The notes: generated by a model from the letters alone, not told the origin. A DNA stretch of 64,000 nucleotides from Chamaea fasciata (GCA_029207755.1 JARCOQ010000017.1:11420945-11484944), one strand, 5' to 3'; positions 1 to 23,679 are shown, counted from the stretch's first letter. Numbers and translations are program-made.

Positions 1-54
1 TTAGGTCACCTGCACACCTCTCATCACACAGGGAAGAGCAGCCTCCGGGTTGCA

Positions 55-148
55 AACACAATTCCAGAAATTCCAGACACAATTCCAGAAATTCCAGACA
101 TAATTCCAGAAATTACAAACACAATTCCAAACACAGTTCCAGAAATTT
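55..148. repeat. 21-bp tandem repeat
   Basis: About four imperfect copies of a unit close to ACACAATTCCAGAAATTCCAG run head to tail. Copies at the right end are shortened and diverged. Confidence 0.85.
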
Positions 149-1486
149 TCTTCCCTGGGACTCTCTAGAAGGCATGCGAAAGGAGCTCAGCCCTCCACCT
201 CAAATCCTTCTTTTCCCTTTTGAACCCAGAGGAGTTTGGATCCTGAGGAGGGTGATTTCAAGTTATGGATTGTAAATTACAGAGAAAGGAGCTTGAGGCT
301 ACTTGAACCCTTCAGTTCAGAGCTCCCCACTGCTGGTGGGAATCGGGCCATCTCCTGCAAAACTGTGTTGTCATCGTGTCCTCCTTCCCCTCCGGGAAAT
401 CATCCAAGCTGCTTAGGTGTGAAGGATGGAGAGAGAACTCTCCACATTACTCTTCACATCACTCTGAAGGAAGCAGGAGAACTCTGCTCAAACCAGGGAA
501 ACTTCAGCTGCACTGAAAACTCCACCAGAGCCGAAAGCAAGGAGATATGAATGACCATAAATTAATGGGCCAGATTAATCAACTGCTGAATAGAGAGAAG
601 ATATTTTTCATTTGCAGAATTTTAATGAATAAGTGGCATTTCCTTTCTCTTTATCTCTCAGCTTTTCAGAATTTTAACAAATAGTTTTACCAGTTCTATA
701 TTTAGAGGATCCTGGCACTTCATAAATATCCAACAGTGATATTATCCAGCCAGGCGTCGGTGGGGAGAATTTGGTAATTACCACTTAAAGCAAGTCATTA
801 AAATTCAGAAGCAGATAAATAACACGGAGGAAATGGCATTTATACATTAAAATGAGAAGGAAAAAAAAAATCTCTCCTTGCTTTCTTGGTGACAATGAGT
901 CAGGTTCAGACACCTTCCAGAGCCAAGACCATGCCATGGCACCAAAGCAGCAAACTCAGGCCCTCAGCTGTAAATGAAATCTCCTCTGCCAACTCCTCAG
1001 GCATAGCTGTGCTTGATTATAAAACTGACTCACTGCTTGCTAAAAAAAATCCAACAAAACAAAACACCCACCCAATCCAAAACTGCTTAGAAAAGATAAG
1101 ATTTAATTGATTTTCCTTTTTAAAGTAGTTGTGGGATGTATTTTCTCTCTCTCAAGACACAGAGTGGGAATTAGAGGCAATTCCTGTCGAAGGATTAGGG
1201 GTGAGATTTTGGGACAGCCAGCTCTGCTCTCTAGCCTTGTGCTCAAGTCACATCTTCAGCTCACACATGCCCTGCGCCCTACAGATGTAGCTGCTGCTAC
1301 AAACCCAAACTCTGGATTTGTAGCAATGCCTTTCCTTGCTTTTGAAGTCATTTAACTCCTTTTATTTGCTAGCTGGAAGTCCCTGGGCAAGTTTTTAATC
1401 TGAGGTTCCCACCCTAACTCTTGGGCTTTCAGGAAGTCAAAGTGCCCAGATCCAGCCAGCCAAATATTTCAGACAATAAAAACATA

Positions 1487-1581
1487 AAATCATAGAATGG
1501 TTTGCATTGGAAGGGATTTTAAAGATGATGTAGATCTAACCCCTGCTGTGGGCAGGGACACCTTTCACCAGAGCAGGTGAG
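1487..1581 (-). mobile_element. CR1 LINE 3'-end fragment
   Basis: The plus strand reads ATCATAGAATGG, then a diverged TTGGAAGGGA..TTTAAAGATGAT and GGGCAGGGACACCTTTCAC. This is the complement of the avian CR1 3' end. Confidence 0.85.
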
Positions 1582-1820
1582 GCCTTTAATGCGGGCACAA
1601 AGCTGAGCTGCACCACATGGGGCTACAGAAAAGAAAACTTGCTTTAAAATTCTCTGGTTTTGTGTCAGCATTGTCCGTTCTGCCACATGAGGTTTGAGGG
1701 CCTGGAATGGCTGTCCCAGATATTGCCCAGCTCTGCCATGAGCATCCAGCAGAGTACAGAATACTGGGGGGTCTTCTACATTTGAAAGACCCTCTCTGAC
1801 CTACTCCCATCATCTCCAGC

Positions 1821-2080
1821 TCACAGAATTACTGAGTTGGAAGAGACCATCAAGACCATCAAGTCCAACCCACCCCTATCACCTCAACTAAACCATGGCA
1901 CTGAGTGCCACATCCAGTCTTGTTTTAAACAAATCCAGGGATGGTGACTCCACCACCTCCCCGGGCAGACCACTCCAGTACTTTATCATCCTTTCTGTAA
2001 AACACTTTTTCCTGATATTCAATCTGTATTTCCCTTGGTGCAGCCTGAGACTGTGTCCTCTCATTCTGCCTGGAGAAGGA
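1821..2080 (-). mobile_element. CR1 LINE 3'-end fragment
   Basis: Starts TCACAGAATTACTGAGTTGG, continues through GAGACCATCAAGACC, CACATCCAGTC and a CTGATATTCAATCTGTATTTCCC-like stretch, and ends near CCTCTCATTCTGCC. It is a CR1 subfamily different from most copies in this window, and lies about 170 bp from the WPD exon. Confidence 0.8.
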
Positions 2081-2252
2081 GACTCATGCCAGCTTGGCTC
2101 CAGATCTGCCACTTTAGGCAAGAAAAACACATTCCCCTTTGTTTCCTGGTGAGGCCCAAAAACAACCTTAAACAGCTCCTGGTTATTGCCAGGAGAGCAG
2201 AAAAGAGAGGGAAGAGCTGCTGGAGGAGGGGCTGAGGAGAAGAGCTGGCCTA

Positions 2253-6594
<4,342 letters not shown>

Positions 6595-6631
6595 CTTGAG
6601 TTGCAATGTAATGGCGAGGCCGATGGTAGCC
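6595..6631 (-). CDS. PTPRT: PTPRT D1 exon, 37 nt, with non-canonical GC donor
   Basis: This 37-nt exon has 12 codons plus one base and encodes GYHRPRHYIATQ. The following Gly-Pro is completed by the next exon, giving the conserved IATQGP motif. The acceptor has a strong poly-T tract ending TTTCCAG. The donor reads CAAG|GCAAGT, so the intron begins with GC. Using the next GT four bases further on would break the frame of the following exon. The rest of the donor (AAG before, AAGT after) fits the U1 consensus well, as expected for a functional GC-AG intron. Confidence 0.95.
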
Positions 6632-7505
6632 CTGGAAAAAAAGAAAATAGATGAGTGTCTGCGAGATCACAGCTCAGACAAAGCCCACCAGGGATCTGAT
6701 ACTTTCCAGGTGCCAACTGCTGCCCTCTGGACAGTGTATAATTATATAATATATTAATAATTAACTGGCTTTGGAATGAATGAATGAAGGGGCAACTGGG
6801 CTGCCCTGAGAGATTTTAAGTGAGGGCATCTCCCTCAGGCTGAATAAAACAATCTCTTCACCCCAAAGACAAGACAGGAATGGAGCACTTTTAAACTCTT
6901 TCCACAAAGAAACACGAATCCTGTGTTACCTGAGGGTAAGGCTGAAAACAGATAGGCAAAACACTGCATTTTCTTGTTTGAAAAGAAGAAAGGTATGAAT
7001 TTGTCTCTGTGAAAATTCTGAGGGCACCTTTAATCCTTTCAGGAAACTATCCTAAACATTTCCTGTTCCTGTGACTTAAGAGTTGCGTTCAAGAAGTGCA
7101 CGTGCATTGGATCACTCTGTCTGTGAGACAGAGGCTGCTCTTCCAATGTCGTTTTATAACACTTAAAAAAACAGTCAATCTGTTTACACACATGCCTTCT
7201 GCACCACAACTTCGTGAGTAATGCTATTGTGAGGGGCTGATATTGATTTCTGCATCCATCACTTAGCCCACGTCCCACTTATGCTGGTGGATCTGTCAAA
7301 CACAGGAAATCTCCATCTGCCCAGATCGGTCAGACAAAATAAACTGGAGACTGAGAACCTTCTCCCTGTCACAACACGGTGTTTGTACAACGTTCATCTG
7401 TCACTCATATCAGCTCCACAGCCTGTCCCTGTGTCAGAGGCACCAGGCTCATAAGCAGGCTTGTCACAGGGGGTTTGTCACAGGGGGAATGTCCAGGAGC
7501 CTTAC
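6632..7505 (-). other. PTPRT: PTPRT intron, 874 bp
   Basis: A canonical GT-AG intron between the DYINANYID and GYHRPRHY exons. It contains a short AT-rich run near 6735-6765. No gene is seen. Confidence 0.9.
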
Positions 7506-7582
7506 GTCGATGTAATTGGCGTTGATGTAGTCCGAGTGAGGGTCCCCATCCAGCAGCTGCAATCTCACTCTTGAGTGATCAT
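7506..7582 (-). CDS. PTPRT: PTPRT D1 exon with the DYINANYID motif
   Basis: This 77-nt exon consists of two bases completing Tyr plus 25 codons. It encodes [16 protein letters not shown] and then DYINANYID, the conserved PTP core motif around the substrate-binding sheet. The acceptor is CTTCCTTCAG and the donor GTAAGG. It leaves in phase 0 and is followed after an 874-bp intron by the GYHRPRHYIATQ exon. The size and phase are as expected for R2B phosphatase genes. Confidence 0.96.
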
Positions 7583-7674
7583 CTGAAGGAAGGAAAGGAG
7601 AAAAAAGTGACAGTAACGATAAAGAGGAGTTTCTAAGTGGCCTGTTGTATCTGCTGACTCCTGCAAGGGTGGTG

Positions 7675-7745
7675 TCATGGAATCATGGAATGCCCTGAGC
7701 TGAAAGGGACACACAGAGTGCAACTCCTGGCCTCAAAAAATCCCA
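7675..7745 (-). mobile_element. Short CR1-like fragment
   Basis: The plus strand reads CATGGAATCATGGAATGCCC, then TGAGCTGAAAGGGACACACA and CAACTCCTGGCC. It resembles the CR1 subfamily also seen at 56183. Confidence 0.65.
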
Positions 7746-10604
7746 CTGTGGTAAATGAATAATTTAATACTTAAAATAATCAAAAATGGAATAGCATCAC
7801 ATGTACTCCAGCTGCTAAAAGCCCTTTGTTTTGTGTTTTAGATGTAATGTTTTGATCCTTAAATTAATCGTGCTCTGTATTCATTAAATTCATTGTTGTC
7901 ACCATAATCCTCATGGAGATTTGAGACAGGTCACAAATGTCGCCTGGTTTAGCAGGTTTGGGACAGATCTTTGCAGGGTGTATCTCCATGACAAAAAACA
8001 TTTTCCTGCTTGGAAGCGAAAAACTCCCTTGGCTTCATCTGATCCACAGAAACTGAGGCATGAGCTAAAGCTGACAAGACCAGGACATAATTAAATAGAT
8101 CACGACAGAGATATAAAAGATTAAAGAGAGTAAAATGGTAATGAAACCCTGCAAATAAGAAATGGAAAACCCCAGAAACTGGAAGGAAATACAAATTAAA
8201 TCAGAGCAACATTCCTTTATGTTACCCACAGAACTCCCAGCAGCAAAATGGCATCGAGGCAATATTGGAAAAAACCAACAAAATCAGAAATGCTCATCGT
8301 TTTGAGGAGATTCAAAGTTACTTTAGATGGGGCAATAAAATAGCAGAGATCAATCTTTCCATCTCCCAGCATGCCCCACAGTTCCGAGGCAGAAAGGAGC
8401 CACCCCAGCGGGCAGATTATGTCATGATTTTCCACCGGGGGAATATTTTGATCTTTCTGTGGAACAGCTGGTGCTGGGCTCTGTCACAGGAGATACTCCA
8501 GAGCCAGGCTGCTGATGTGATTTGTTCTGGCAATCCCAGCACTGGGATGCAGTTAATTGCAGAACTGGTTCTAAGGGCCAGTTGCTTGGCAGAGGCCACT
8601 GGGTTATGGGGGTCACTGCTGGCCATGCTGTGCTCATTTTTAAATGATTTTTTAAAAGAAGTATAATATTGAGTCCATTAAGTTTTCTTCCTCCCTACCA
8701 GCTCTATGGAGCATAGCTCTCAGCCAGAGCAGCATTAATGTTTAGCAGCACTTTGCAGAACACAGGCCTAAGCATGATTTACATTCAATTAAATAGAATC
8801 ATAGCAATGAAACATAAAAATATGAGGTATGATTCTGCAGTAACTCAGTCAAAAGGGGTTTAGTCATGTCTTAATTAAATGTAGAATCAGATAATAATTG
8901 TGAAGACAGATGTGCGAGCAGTTCTGAAAACCAAGACTTGGATATATATTAAATATTCATTCAGCTGTGTAAAGGAATGGTTCTACTCTGTTCATCCATT
9001 GGGTGAGATTCACACACCTAAAAAAACACAACCACATTGCTGCATTCATCAAATCCCGTATCTGCATTCAAAGGAGGTTCTGCAGGTGAATCCATCAAAA
9101 GCTCTGCTGTATTTGTATTAATAAATATAACCTTTGTAGACACAGGGAAGGGGGAATATTTCTCCGAGTGCTGATGTTCCCAATTACCTGCACTCAAGGC
9201 AGCTGCACGAGGAGTCGAAGTAAATCATGTGGTTAGACAGACAACAAAAGAATTTATACTTAGAGCAATTCACAGAGACAGACAAAGAGCTGATTAAACC
9301 GGACATGTGGATGAAATACAGGGAAACAATTTCACACTTGCAATTCCAGGCAGCAAACTGAGCTTGTTAGGAACCAGAGCAAAGAAAAAGCAAACCCTGG
9401 AGCAAGTGCCTGGGAGGGGAACATTTACTGGCTCCTCCCAAGAGAACACCACCGTGGAAGTCTCAACTCACTGCAACAACAGAACCAGAAATGATGAGAC
9501 CAAAAATGTCCCGACAGACAGAGGACAAGAATCTCAGGTTCATTTTGGAATGAGGGACACACACAGTGTCTGTAGACGGAGCTCTGAATAACCCTGGAGG
9601 AAGCACCTGCTTCTCTTCATTTAACGGAGCCAAATACCAAAATTAACTTTCAGCACTTTGAGCCACTCTTTGGACAGAAAGCTAAACCAGGCAGGATGAA
9701 TACATCCAGAGGGAGCTGATAGGGAGGACCTGGGAGGACCATGGACCTGCAGAGCAGCTCCATGATTTCAGGCAATTATGGATAATTATGGCTAAGGAAA
9801 AGATGCTCTGTAGGTGCAAAAAAGTGTTGTTGGTTTGTTTTCCTTTTTCCCTTTTTTAAAAAAGTCAAATATGGGAAAAGACCCAAAAAGGATAAAGAAA
9901 TTTAATTTAAAGATTTTTTTTTGTTTGTTTGTTTTTAAAGTAGACATTCTAATCATATTTTGGGACCAAATGAAAAATGCTTTGAGCTGAACTTTGCTTT
10001 CAGAGGACAGAATTCAAAATATTTCATTGCATATTTTACTAAAATGAGATTAATTCCTGAGGGAGATTTATTGCTCTTACAAGTGAGAACAGTGCAGCAG
10101 AAAAAAAATCTGTGTGTGTGTGAAGCACACAAAATATTAATGATGTCTTAATGGTATCTTTAACCTTGTTCCAAAGTTTAGGAGAACAGTCTGGATAAAA
10201 GTTTGTAATATAAGTTCCCTTGTAAATCTTTTTTCCACAAGAAAACTTTGGGATTTGACTAAAAAAAAAAAAAAAAAGGAAAAAGGAGATTATTATGCTC
10301 TTAATATTAACGATTTTGTAATTAGGTTTTTCTTGCCTACAGACTTTATGGGGCTATTTAAAGAACAGAAAATGCCTTTATTGTATCTTCTCCCAATGGT
10401 TAAAACTTATTTCTGATTCTTCTCTAGCCACTGGACTCCTCTAGCCAAGGACACAGCATTCTTGGCAGACTGAAATGAAAGTGTTGCTCAGCTCTTCACT
10501 AAATTTTTTTAGACATCATATCCCTGTGTGTTGAAAATGGACTCTAAGAAATATTAAAAATGGTGGGAAAAACAGAAAAAAAAAGTTTGCATTCAGAACC
10601 ACAA

Positions 10605-10630
10605 AAGAAAGAAAAAGAAAGAAAGAACGA

Positions 10631-10678
<48 letters not shown>

Positions 10679-10680
10679 AA
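10605..10680. repeat. (GAAA)n microsatellite
   Basis: A purine-only tract of GAAA repeats interrupted by a few AA insertions and one AACG unit. Confidence 0.95.
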
Positions 10681-11308
10681 CCTTAACAAATGTATGTATT
10701 TTTTAATTTAAAAAGGAAGTGTTATTTCTCCCTGTTTACTCCAGTCCTTCTGCAAGTTAGAAGAAATCTAAATTTATATGAAGAGTAGTTTGACTGAAAA
10801 TTGGTCTTAAAACAGACTTCAAAAATGACAAGAATTTCACTGAAAAGCTCTGCGCTCCCATTTTAGCACAAAATTGTTACTGTTTTAAACTCCTGTCAAA
10901 ATTCCCATTAGTGATCATTTGAAGTATCATTGCAATTTTTCCACGTCTCATTTTGACACCAGCACTGGATTAATCTCACACAACTTTTGCCATCGAAACA
11001 TTACACAGCTCGTCTGAACTGCCTGTCAGGGTTCCCCACACAGGGATGGGCAAACACAGACAGCTCCTGAGGTTCAGCCCACTTCTGGGACAAAAGGATG
11101 ATTTATCCTCACTCTGTCCTCCCCCTTCTGTCCCCACTGACCCTGGACTGTGCCATGGGAAACATCAGGTGTGATAAATCCCACCCTGGCAGGGTCGAAT
11201 TCCATGGATATCACACAGATGTGCAAGAGTTTAGGCCCTACAGAAGAAATCATGGAATAAAAATGCTTGGAAGTTGGGAGATTTCTGTTCTAAATCCAAT
11301 TCTGATGT

Positions 11309-11433
11309 CAGGCAGTGGCACAGATGGATGGGGCTCAGAGCAATTTGGGACAGTGGAAGGTGTCCCTGCAATTCAGGGGTGGGACTGGATGAGCTCTGAG
11401 GTCCCTTCCAACCCAAACCAGTCCGGAATTCTG
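11309..11433 (+). mobile_element. CR1 LINE 3'-end fragment
   Basis: Reads GATGGGGCTCAGAGCAATTT, GTGGAAGGTGTCCCTGCAA, and GAGGTCCCTTCCAACCCAAA, ending near GGAATTCTGTG. This is the sense orientation of the CR1 3' end. Confidence 0.85.
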
Positions 11434-14121
11434 TGTAGGTTTTACTTATTTCATGCTTTATCCCTTTCTGTGGGCAAGAAGTGCTCTCCACCTGTATGCC
11501 AGCTGAAAGCTTCTTCATCTCTTCCACCCCAAAATTCTCTGATTAATTCACAGTTTTCCAACCCAAGGCAGTCAGAGCATGAAGGAAACAAGGCAAATTT
11601 CTCTACTGTCTTTTTGTCGCCAGCTCCACAGTTTTTAGTGGATCATCATGAGACTTCAAAGCCAGGGTGCCTCAGTGGGAAAAAGAAAGGCACAGGAAGT
11701 GCTCTCCATCAGCTGAAGCAAAACACAATCCCACCTCTTCTCGTCCTCAGCTCTCATCTGAGTTTTTATTCTCCTGTAATGTAATGGCTCTAAGATGGAG
11801 AGAAATCAAATAGAACCAAAGGTCCCATATAGCTTCTGGACATTTTCTCTTCTCTTGTAATAGATTCAGCTCAACATCCCTCCTCCAACAATCACTTACT
11901 CATGCTCTTTGAAGGTCTCAATATCTGGGCCCTAAAGCAGAATTAAATCATTTTGCTTCAGCACATAAATGGGTACACTGCCTACGCTTGCCCCCTGAAG
12001 AAAAACCTGGCATCTCCACAACTGTCTTTGTTTTTACAACTTTTATGAAAGTGCAGGAGCAAAGCTCATGGACTCTGTTCATATAATAAAAGGTTTCAAG
12101 CAGGACAGTTTCCTTCAGCATGGTAAATCTGTCTGCACCTTCCCACCATCCACAGTGGATTTCTGTGGTCATGCAGACCCCAAATCCACTGCTCAGCTTT
12201 TCCCTTGCTCCAAAATACCATTACAGATGGGAGGGAGCCATGAAAAAGTTGGGAGAGCTCATTGAGTTCTCTTTTCCCTGCTCTACATGAACAGATCAGC
12301 TCCCAGGCTGGTCTGCAGCTTTGGTTTGCAAATGTAAGGAGAGCAGGTGTTGGGGCTGGCAGTGTGCTCTAGGTTTTCAGAGAGAGACATGATGTTAATG
12401 CAGCTCTGGGAGAGCAGTGAGCCAGTGAAACACTCCTGTAACTGTGCTCTTACCCATGAGGCTGTAAAGACAAGATCTAATCTGCTGTGATTCACTGAGC
12501 AATGCTACTCATTGCAAGGGCTTACAAACCCACGTTTTAACACCAGCCTCTGAAGCTGCTGCAGAAGTCAGGTCAAAACGTGGCTTTCCAATTCATGCCC
12601 CAAAAGGCAGGGGATTTGTTGTTCCAGGAGTGATGAAATGGTAGCCCCGGTTAAATACATGATGTTAATTGCCATGTGCAGCCTTTTACCAAATAAAGTG
12701 ATAGAGGAAACCAGCGCCTGCTCTGGGTTTCACCAGCCACTACAACTGATGTACAATAAAACAGCTCAGTAAGTGTGTTCCACCTCCTCTGCTCAGGCAT
12801 TTGCCCAGTTTGTACCCACAGAACACAATTTGATTTCATGACCTTCCTGGAGGGAACCAGTGCCTTTCTATTTTCAGCTCTGCTTCCCATCCTCTGCTCT
12901 GGATCCTGACCCTGACTTTACTCAGGGAGTTTGCCCAAGTCGCCCACCAGTGGGGTCTGGCTCCAGGCTCAGCTGGTAACTTTGCAAAGGTTTTACAAAG
13001 TGTCTGATCAATGATATGCTCCTTCCTTAGGCATCCTTCTTTCCTTCTCCCTATTGTATATTTCTAAATTCTCCTTGCTGTCTTTTAAAAGAGCTCTTGT
13101 CTCCTTCTCAAACTCTTTGTTCTGATAAATATTTGAAGAGAAGAAAGCCCACTCCACCTTCTCAGCTGCATTCTGAAATCTTTCCCAACAGTCCTCAAAC
13201 TTGAGCTCCTTTTCTGACACTTTACACTGTGCAGATTCTTGTTTCTTAGCTCTGATTACATTTTGCATTCCCTTACTCAAGTTCATCACCTCCTATCTGC
13301 AGTGCTGCTGTATTTATGTTTAGAGCTAAAAGGCTCGCGTCACTCTTCGTTAGACAACAATTTGTCTTTGTGAGCACCTTCTCTTTAGATAACATCCCAT
13401 TTATCTTCCTTGATTTTACTTCTTGAACTCCTCACATTTCACTTGCAGTTCAAAGTTTTCTTCATGATCACCTACAACATAAATGAGATGGAAGCTTTTG
13501 CACACAGTTTTGCCTTTTTTCACCTCCGCTTTTGAATTATGCCAAGTGCTTCCTCAAAATCACACAGAGAAACAAAGTCTTTCACATTTCCTTTCTCATA
13601 TCATACCATGGCAGTTCCATTTCAATCCAGTGTTTATAGCTGGATGATTCATCTGTCTTAGACTCATTTAATTAGAGTTAATTGTAGAGACAGGTAAATT
13701 GAGCCTCTGTCTGGTTGTCTCTCTTTGCCACTAGGACACAGAAAGCTGCCAGCAACGTGGAGCTGAAATTAAGGGAGACAACTTCCATGTTAATTGTAAT
13801 ATTCCAGTACTGCCAATTCCATTTTCCACATGGATAAAGAACACTGGTCAACTTGGTGACCTGCTCACAGCCACACAAAGCCAGCTGCAGAACTGGGATC
13901 ACATCAGGGCTCACAGACTTCTATCTTCATTTCCAGATTTCTTCATCTTTATCACGGAGCCCTGAACCGAGATGTTCTGTGTCATCCCCCAAAACTGGCA
14001 CACAAATCATTCATTTCAAGGCTTCAAAGACAGGAGTAGTTACATGTGAGGTGAGGTTTCTTAATGAAGAAGTTAGGGGTTTGGGTTTGTTATTGTTGTT
14101 GTTTTGGTGGTTTTTTGGTGG

Positions 14122-14139
14122 TTTTTTTTTTTTTTTTTT

Positions 14140-14171
<32 letters not shown>

Positions 14172-14175
14172 TTTA
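14122..14175. repeat. Poly-T and (TTTTG)n tract
   Basis: A run of more than 20 T is followed by several TTTTG units and another T run. Length variation is likely. Confidence 0.9.
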
Positions 14176-15170
14176 AATTTTTTAGTAAAATCTATTTGTT
14201 CTACGAGAAATACATTTTAACACAAGAAAAAATACAGTATGAAATATATCACTCAGCATGACTTAATTTTGCTCTTAGAGCATTCTATAGATTTTCCCAG
14301 TCATAAAAACCTATGGCACATTCATTTATATTCTGATTTCTTGTTCTGATGGCTTCAAGCTTGATTTCTCCAACTTGATGCAGCTCAGCAGCCCTTGAAA
14401 CGAATTAATTCTCACACCTCCTCTCCCCAGTCATTACCAGGAATAATGAAACACTGGTGAACTGCCTGGAGAGCTTGGGGAAAGCTCAGTTTTGGAGAGC
14501 AACTTTGGAAGAGGCTTCACAAATATCTGACAAAAAATGAGGAAGGTGAACTTAGTCCTGCTTTGGAGAATAAAGATAACCTAAATGGTTTTATGGAGCC
14601 TTCCCTGCCTTGCAGTTCTGCTGTATTGATATTCCTACAACATCTTCAGGAACTGATCACTGAAAGAAGAAAGCCAAGAAGGTTTAGTGCATTTTAAGTT
14701 GCCTTATTATGATTCTGAGGCAGAAGTTAAGCTTGTCCCACCCTTCAAATCAGCTCTCTGGGGACAAACAGTGACTGCTCCAGTGGCTCCTGACCACAAG
14801 GAAGGAGAAAACCTGGCCTCTGAGCCACAGCCAAAAATCTGATCTATCTGCAGCTCCTTTGTGGCACTGGAAGCTCTGGTTTTTGTAGTGAAAATAGACA
14901 GAAAAGGGATACCATCACATAAAACCTGACAAAAGGATTTAGCCCTTAAGCGACACACCTAAAGCAGGAAGCAAGGCAGGTAGAAAATGTGTAACATCAT
15001 GCAGTGATGTTATGAAAAATAAGGAGTAAAAAACCATGAAATAAAATAAATGCCAGAAATAAAGCCTGTAACAAATGGACTGAACGCTCAGCGCTGTTAG
15101 CCAGCTCCCAGTGAGCTTCTCAAACACCCCCTTCTCCACAGCACAAAGGTAAGACCTCACAGGCTCCTCA

Positions 15171-21109
<5,939 letters not shown>

Positions 21110-21259
21110 TCAGCTACCTGGGATTTCCAGTTTTCTTGGGTTATGTAACCAAAAAAAATGTTTATTCTTTTTTTTTTTTAATCTGTTGAAACAGGTTGGG
21201 GAGGTGTTTTCTGTATTTCTTGTATAATCCATTCCTCATAACTCCAGGGGGAGGGGGCA

Positions 21260-21923
21260 GGTGCCTTCTGTTACTGGGCAGCTGATAAAACCAGCTGGGG
21301 CAGTGTTCTTATCTCTTCTACCACCCATCCTCCCTCCAGGGGATATCTGCTGTTCATGGGCCATCCAGGCTCACTGCAGGGCTGATACAATTCCATCATC
21401 CCAGTGGAGATGCTCCACCCAGGGGGAGGAGCCCAGAATTCCTACCTGGATAAAACCTGAGATTCAGAACACCAGGTATCCTGTTTTCCACTGGATTCCC
21501 GAAGGAAGACCAGACCCATCTCACCACTACTGGACCGTTTTCTACAAGATCATCTCTACTCCAACAGAACCACATCTGCCACTCCAGGAGGTCTTAATCG
21601 GACTGCTCCCAACACCCTGACCAACAGGGTGTCAGGTTGTATTTCTGACTCTCTCAGGGTTTCTAGGATTTTTGTTTGTTTGTTTGTTTGTTTGCTTGTT
21701 TGCTTGGTTGTTTTTTTTGTTTGTTTTTTTTTTTTTTTTGGTATTACTACATTTGTATTCTTAATATTCCTAGTAAAGAACTGTTATTCCTATTCCTAAA
21801 TCTTTGTCTGAAAGCCCCTTAATTGCAAAATTATAATAATTTGGAGGGTGGGGGTTTACATTCTCCATTCCAAGGACAACTCCAGCTTTCCCTGGCAGAC
21901 ACTTGTCTTTCCAAATCAAGACA
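21260..21923 (+). mobile_element. Endogenous retrovirus LTR-like fragment (probably solo)
   Basis: The stretch resembles LTRs common in passerine genomes: GATAAAACCAGCTGGGGCAG, ACCAACAGGGTGTCAGGTTG, a TTTG-rich run, CTAGTAAAGAACTGTTATTC with an AGTAAA polyadenylation-like signal, GCAAAATTATAATAATTTGG, and TCAAGACA as a possible 3' end. No internal retroviral gene is adjacent. The 5' boundary and target-site duplication are not resolved. The family attribution is from memory. Confidence 0.5.
21669..21740. repeat. (TTTG)n and poly-T tract
   Basis: TTTG units with some TTGC variants are followed by a run of about 18 T, inside the LTR-like element. Confidence 0.9.
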
Positions 21924-22403
21924 CCAGTTTCCTCCTCTCTCTGTTTATTTAACACCACTCCACGGGCTGGTGTGGGCAAAAAGAAGTAAAGAAATGAACA
22001 GAAAACACACGCTTATCTAAAATACTTAGAAAGACTAAATCACGCTTGAATATATTTTTGTGTCAAGCAGACAGACCCAAAAAGACAGGAAGAGAGTGAG
22101 CAGCCAGTCAGGCTAACAAGGATATGGCACATCCAGGGTGAGCTCCCCACAGCAGCTCCAACAGAGCCATGTAGCTCCTGTCTTCCCAAACCTGCCAAGA
22201 GCGCAGCTCAGAGATACATACAGATGAGCAAGAGATTCAGGCAGGATTTGGGGTGTACAGCAGGAGATAACTGAGAGGGACCCGAGTGAACAGTGAGCAA
22301 ATGATTAGCATTTCAAATAAGTCAGGATGCTGAGGTAAATTCAACTGCTCTGCCAGTTCAGGCCTAAAATTTTCTGTCAATGACCAGGATGTAATATCAT
22401 CAG

Positions 22404-22446
22404 GAAAAAAACCAAAAAAATAAAACAAACAAACAAACAAACAAAA
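22404..22446. repeat. (CAAA)n microsatellite
   Basis: An A-rich stretch leads into five consecutive ACAA/CAAA units. Confidence 0.85.
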
Positions 22447-23679
22447 CCACAGAAAAAACCAGTTATCTTGTGTGGAGAAATTTAAATTTCAGATATGTAA
22501 ACTTAATAGAAAATGTTTTTTTTTTTTTTTGAAAGAAGTAGATTTAAAGAAATCTATCACGATGCAGATGGAATTGCAATGTCATATCCCCAGCAAAACT
22601 GTGTGAACAACAAAATATTCCCAGTGAACTAACAGAAAAGAATTTAAATAATAACTTCAATAACCAAACAATTGACTGTAACAATCTTTAACAACAGGAA
22701 CTCAGACTTAATGAAAAATTCAATGACTTATCTAGCAGAGCTGTCCAAATTTAAGTAGTTGGCCAAATACAGCGTTGTTTTTTTCCTATGATTGCAGAGA
22801 TCTGAGATGCTCAGCTCCTTTCACACACAAAACCTGCATCAATTCTTTCTGGCCTTACCCAAACCAAGGTATTAGCAAATAGAAAATGCACCTCCCTCAG
22901 ACTGTTCACAAAAGCCCCTTGAGCTTCCACACACAGGGTTTGTTTCTTACAGCAAGCTCACTGACAAAGAGCTGAAACACCACCCCTCGAGAGCAGCACT
23001 ATGGCCATGTCTTTAAAGGGATAAAGAATAAATAAATCAAATTGCAATTTCAGGGAGATTTCTGTGAGGCAGAAATAGTCTTGGAATGCTCTTGTAAACA
23101 TCACTCTGCTTGAGAAACCGCTGTGGTGCTTGGGCAGGGGCTGCCCATGTCCCTCCTGCAAAGGTGGGCAGGAGCAGAGAGCTGAGGGCACCCCACTGCA
23201 TCCTCAGTAGCTGGCAAAGCACAGACATGACAAACAGACTTCAGCTGGTTTATTATTTGGTATGGGGAAGCTGTGAAAGCAGGGATATGCTCTGGTTGGT
23301 AGCTTCAGGAGACGACAGGAATGCCAGCAGTGGACATTGCTGCAGGGCAAGCTGATCACCAGTGGGACATAAACACGGCTGGGGGGTGAATTATCAGAGA
23401 TGCTGAACACAGCCTGCTCCTCTGAAATAAATTAGCAGAGTGATCATCTGCTTTGAAGATCAGATTCCTGAATTTTAGGATTTCTGAGTCCCCGGTTCTC
23501 ATAAACACAGTCACGCTCCCAGGACGATCAGAGATTTACAGAACTATGGCTCAAGCAAAGCAACCCTCACACACAGAATGTGAATAAATTTGGGATTTAA
23601 GGAAGAGTAACATCCAAAGCATTTGTATAATCATCCCTAATGCTCCCACTAATGACAGTGTGAGAACTCTGAACAGAGG

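Noticed and set aside
10605..10680. CRISPR-like regularly spaced repeat
   Set aside because: It is a plain GAAA microsatellite without unique spacers. No CRISPR array exists in the window.
11098..11784. 228-codon plus-strand open frame
   Set aside because: Its middle is a CR1 fragment (about 11309-11433), and neither flank has recognisable protein motifs or splice context.
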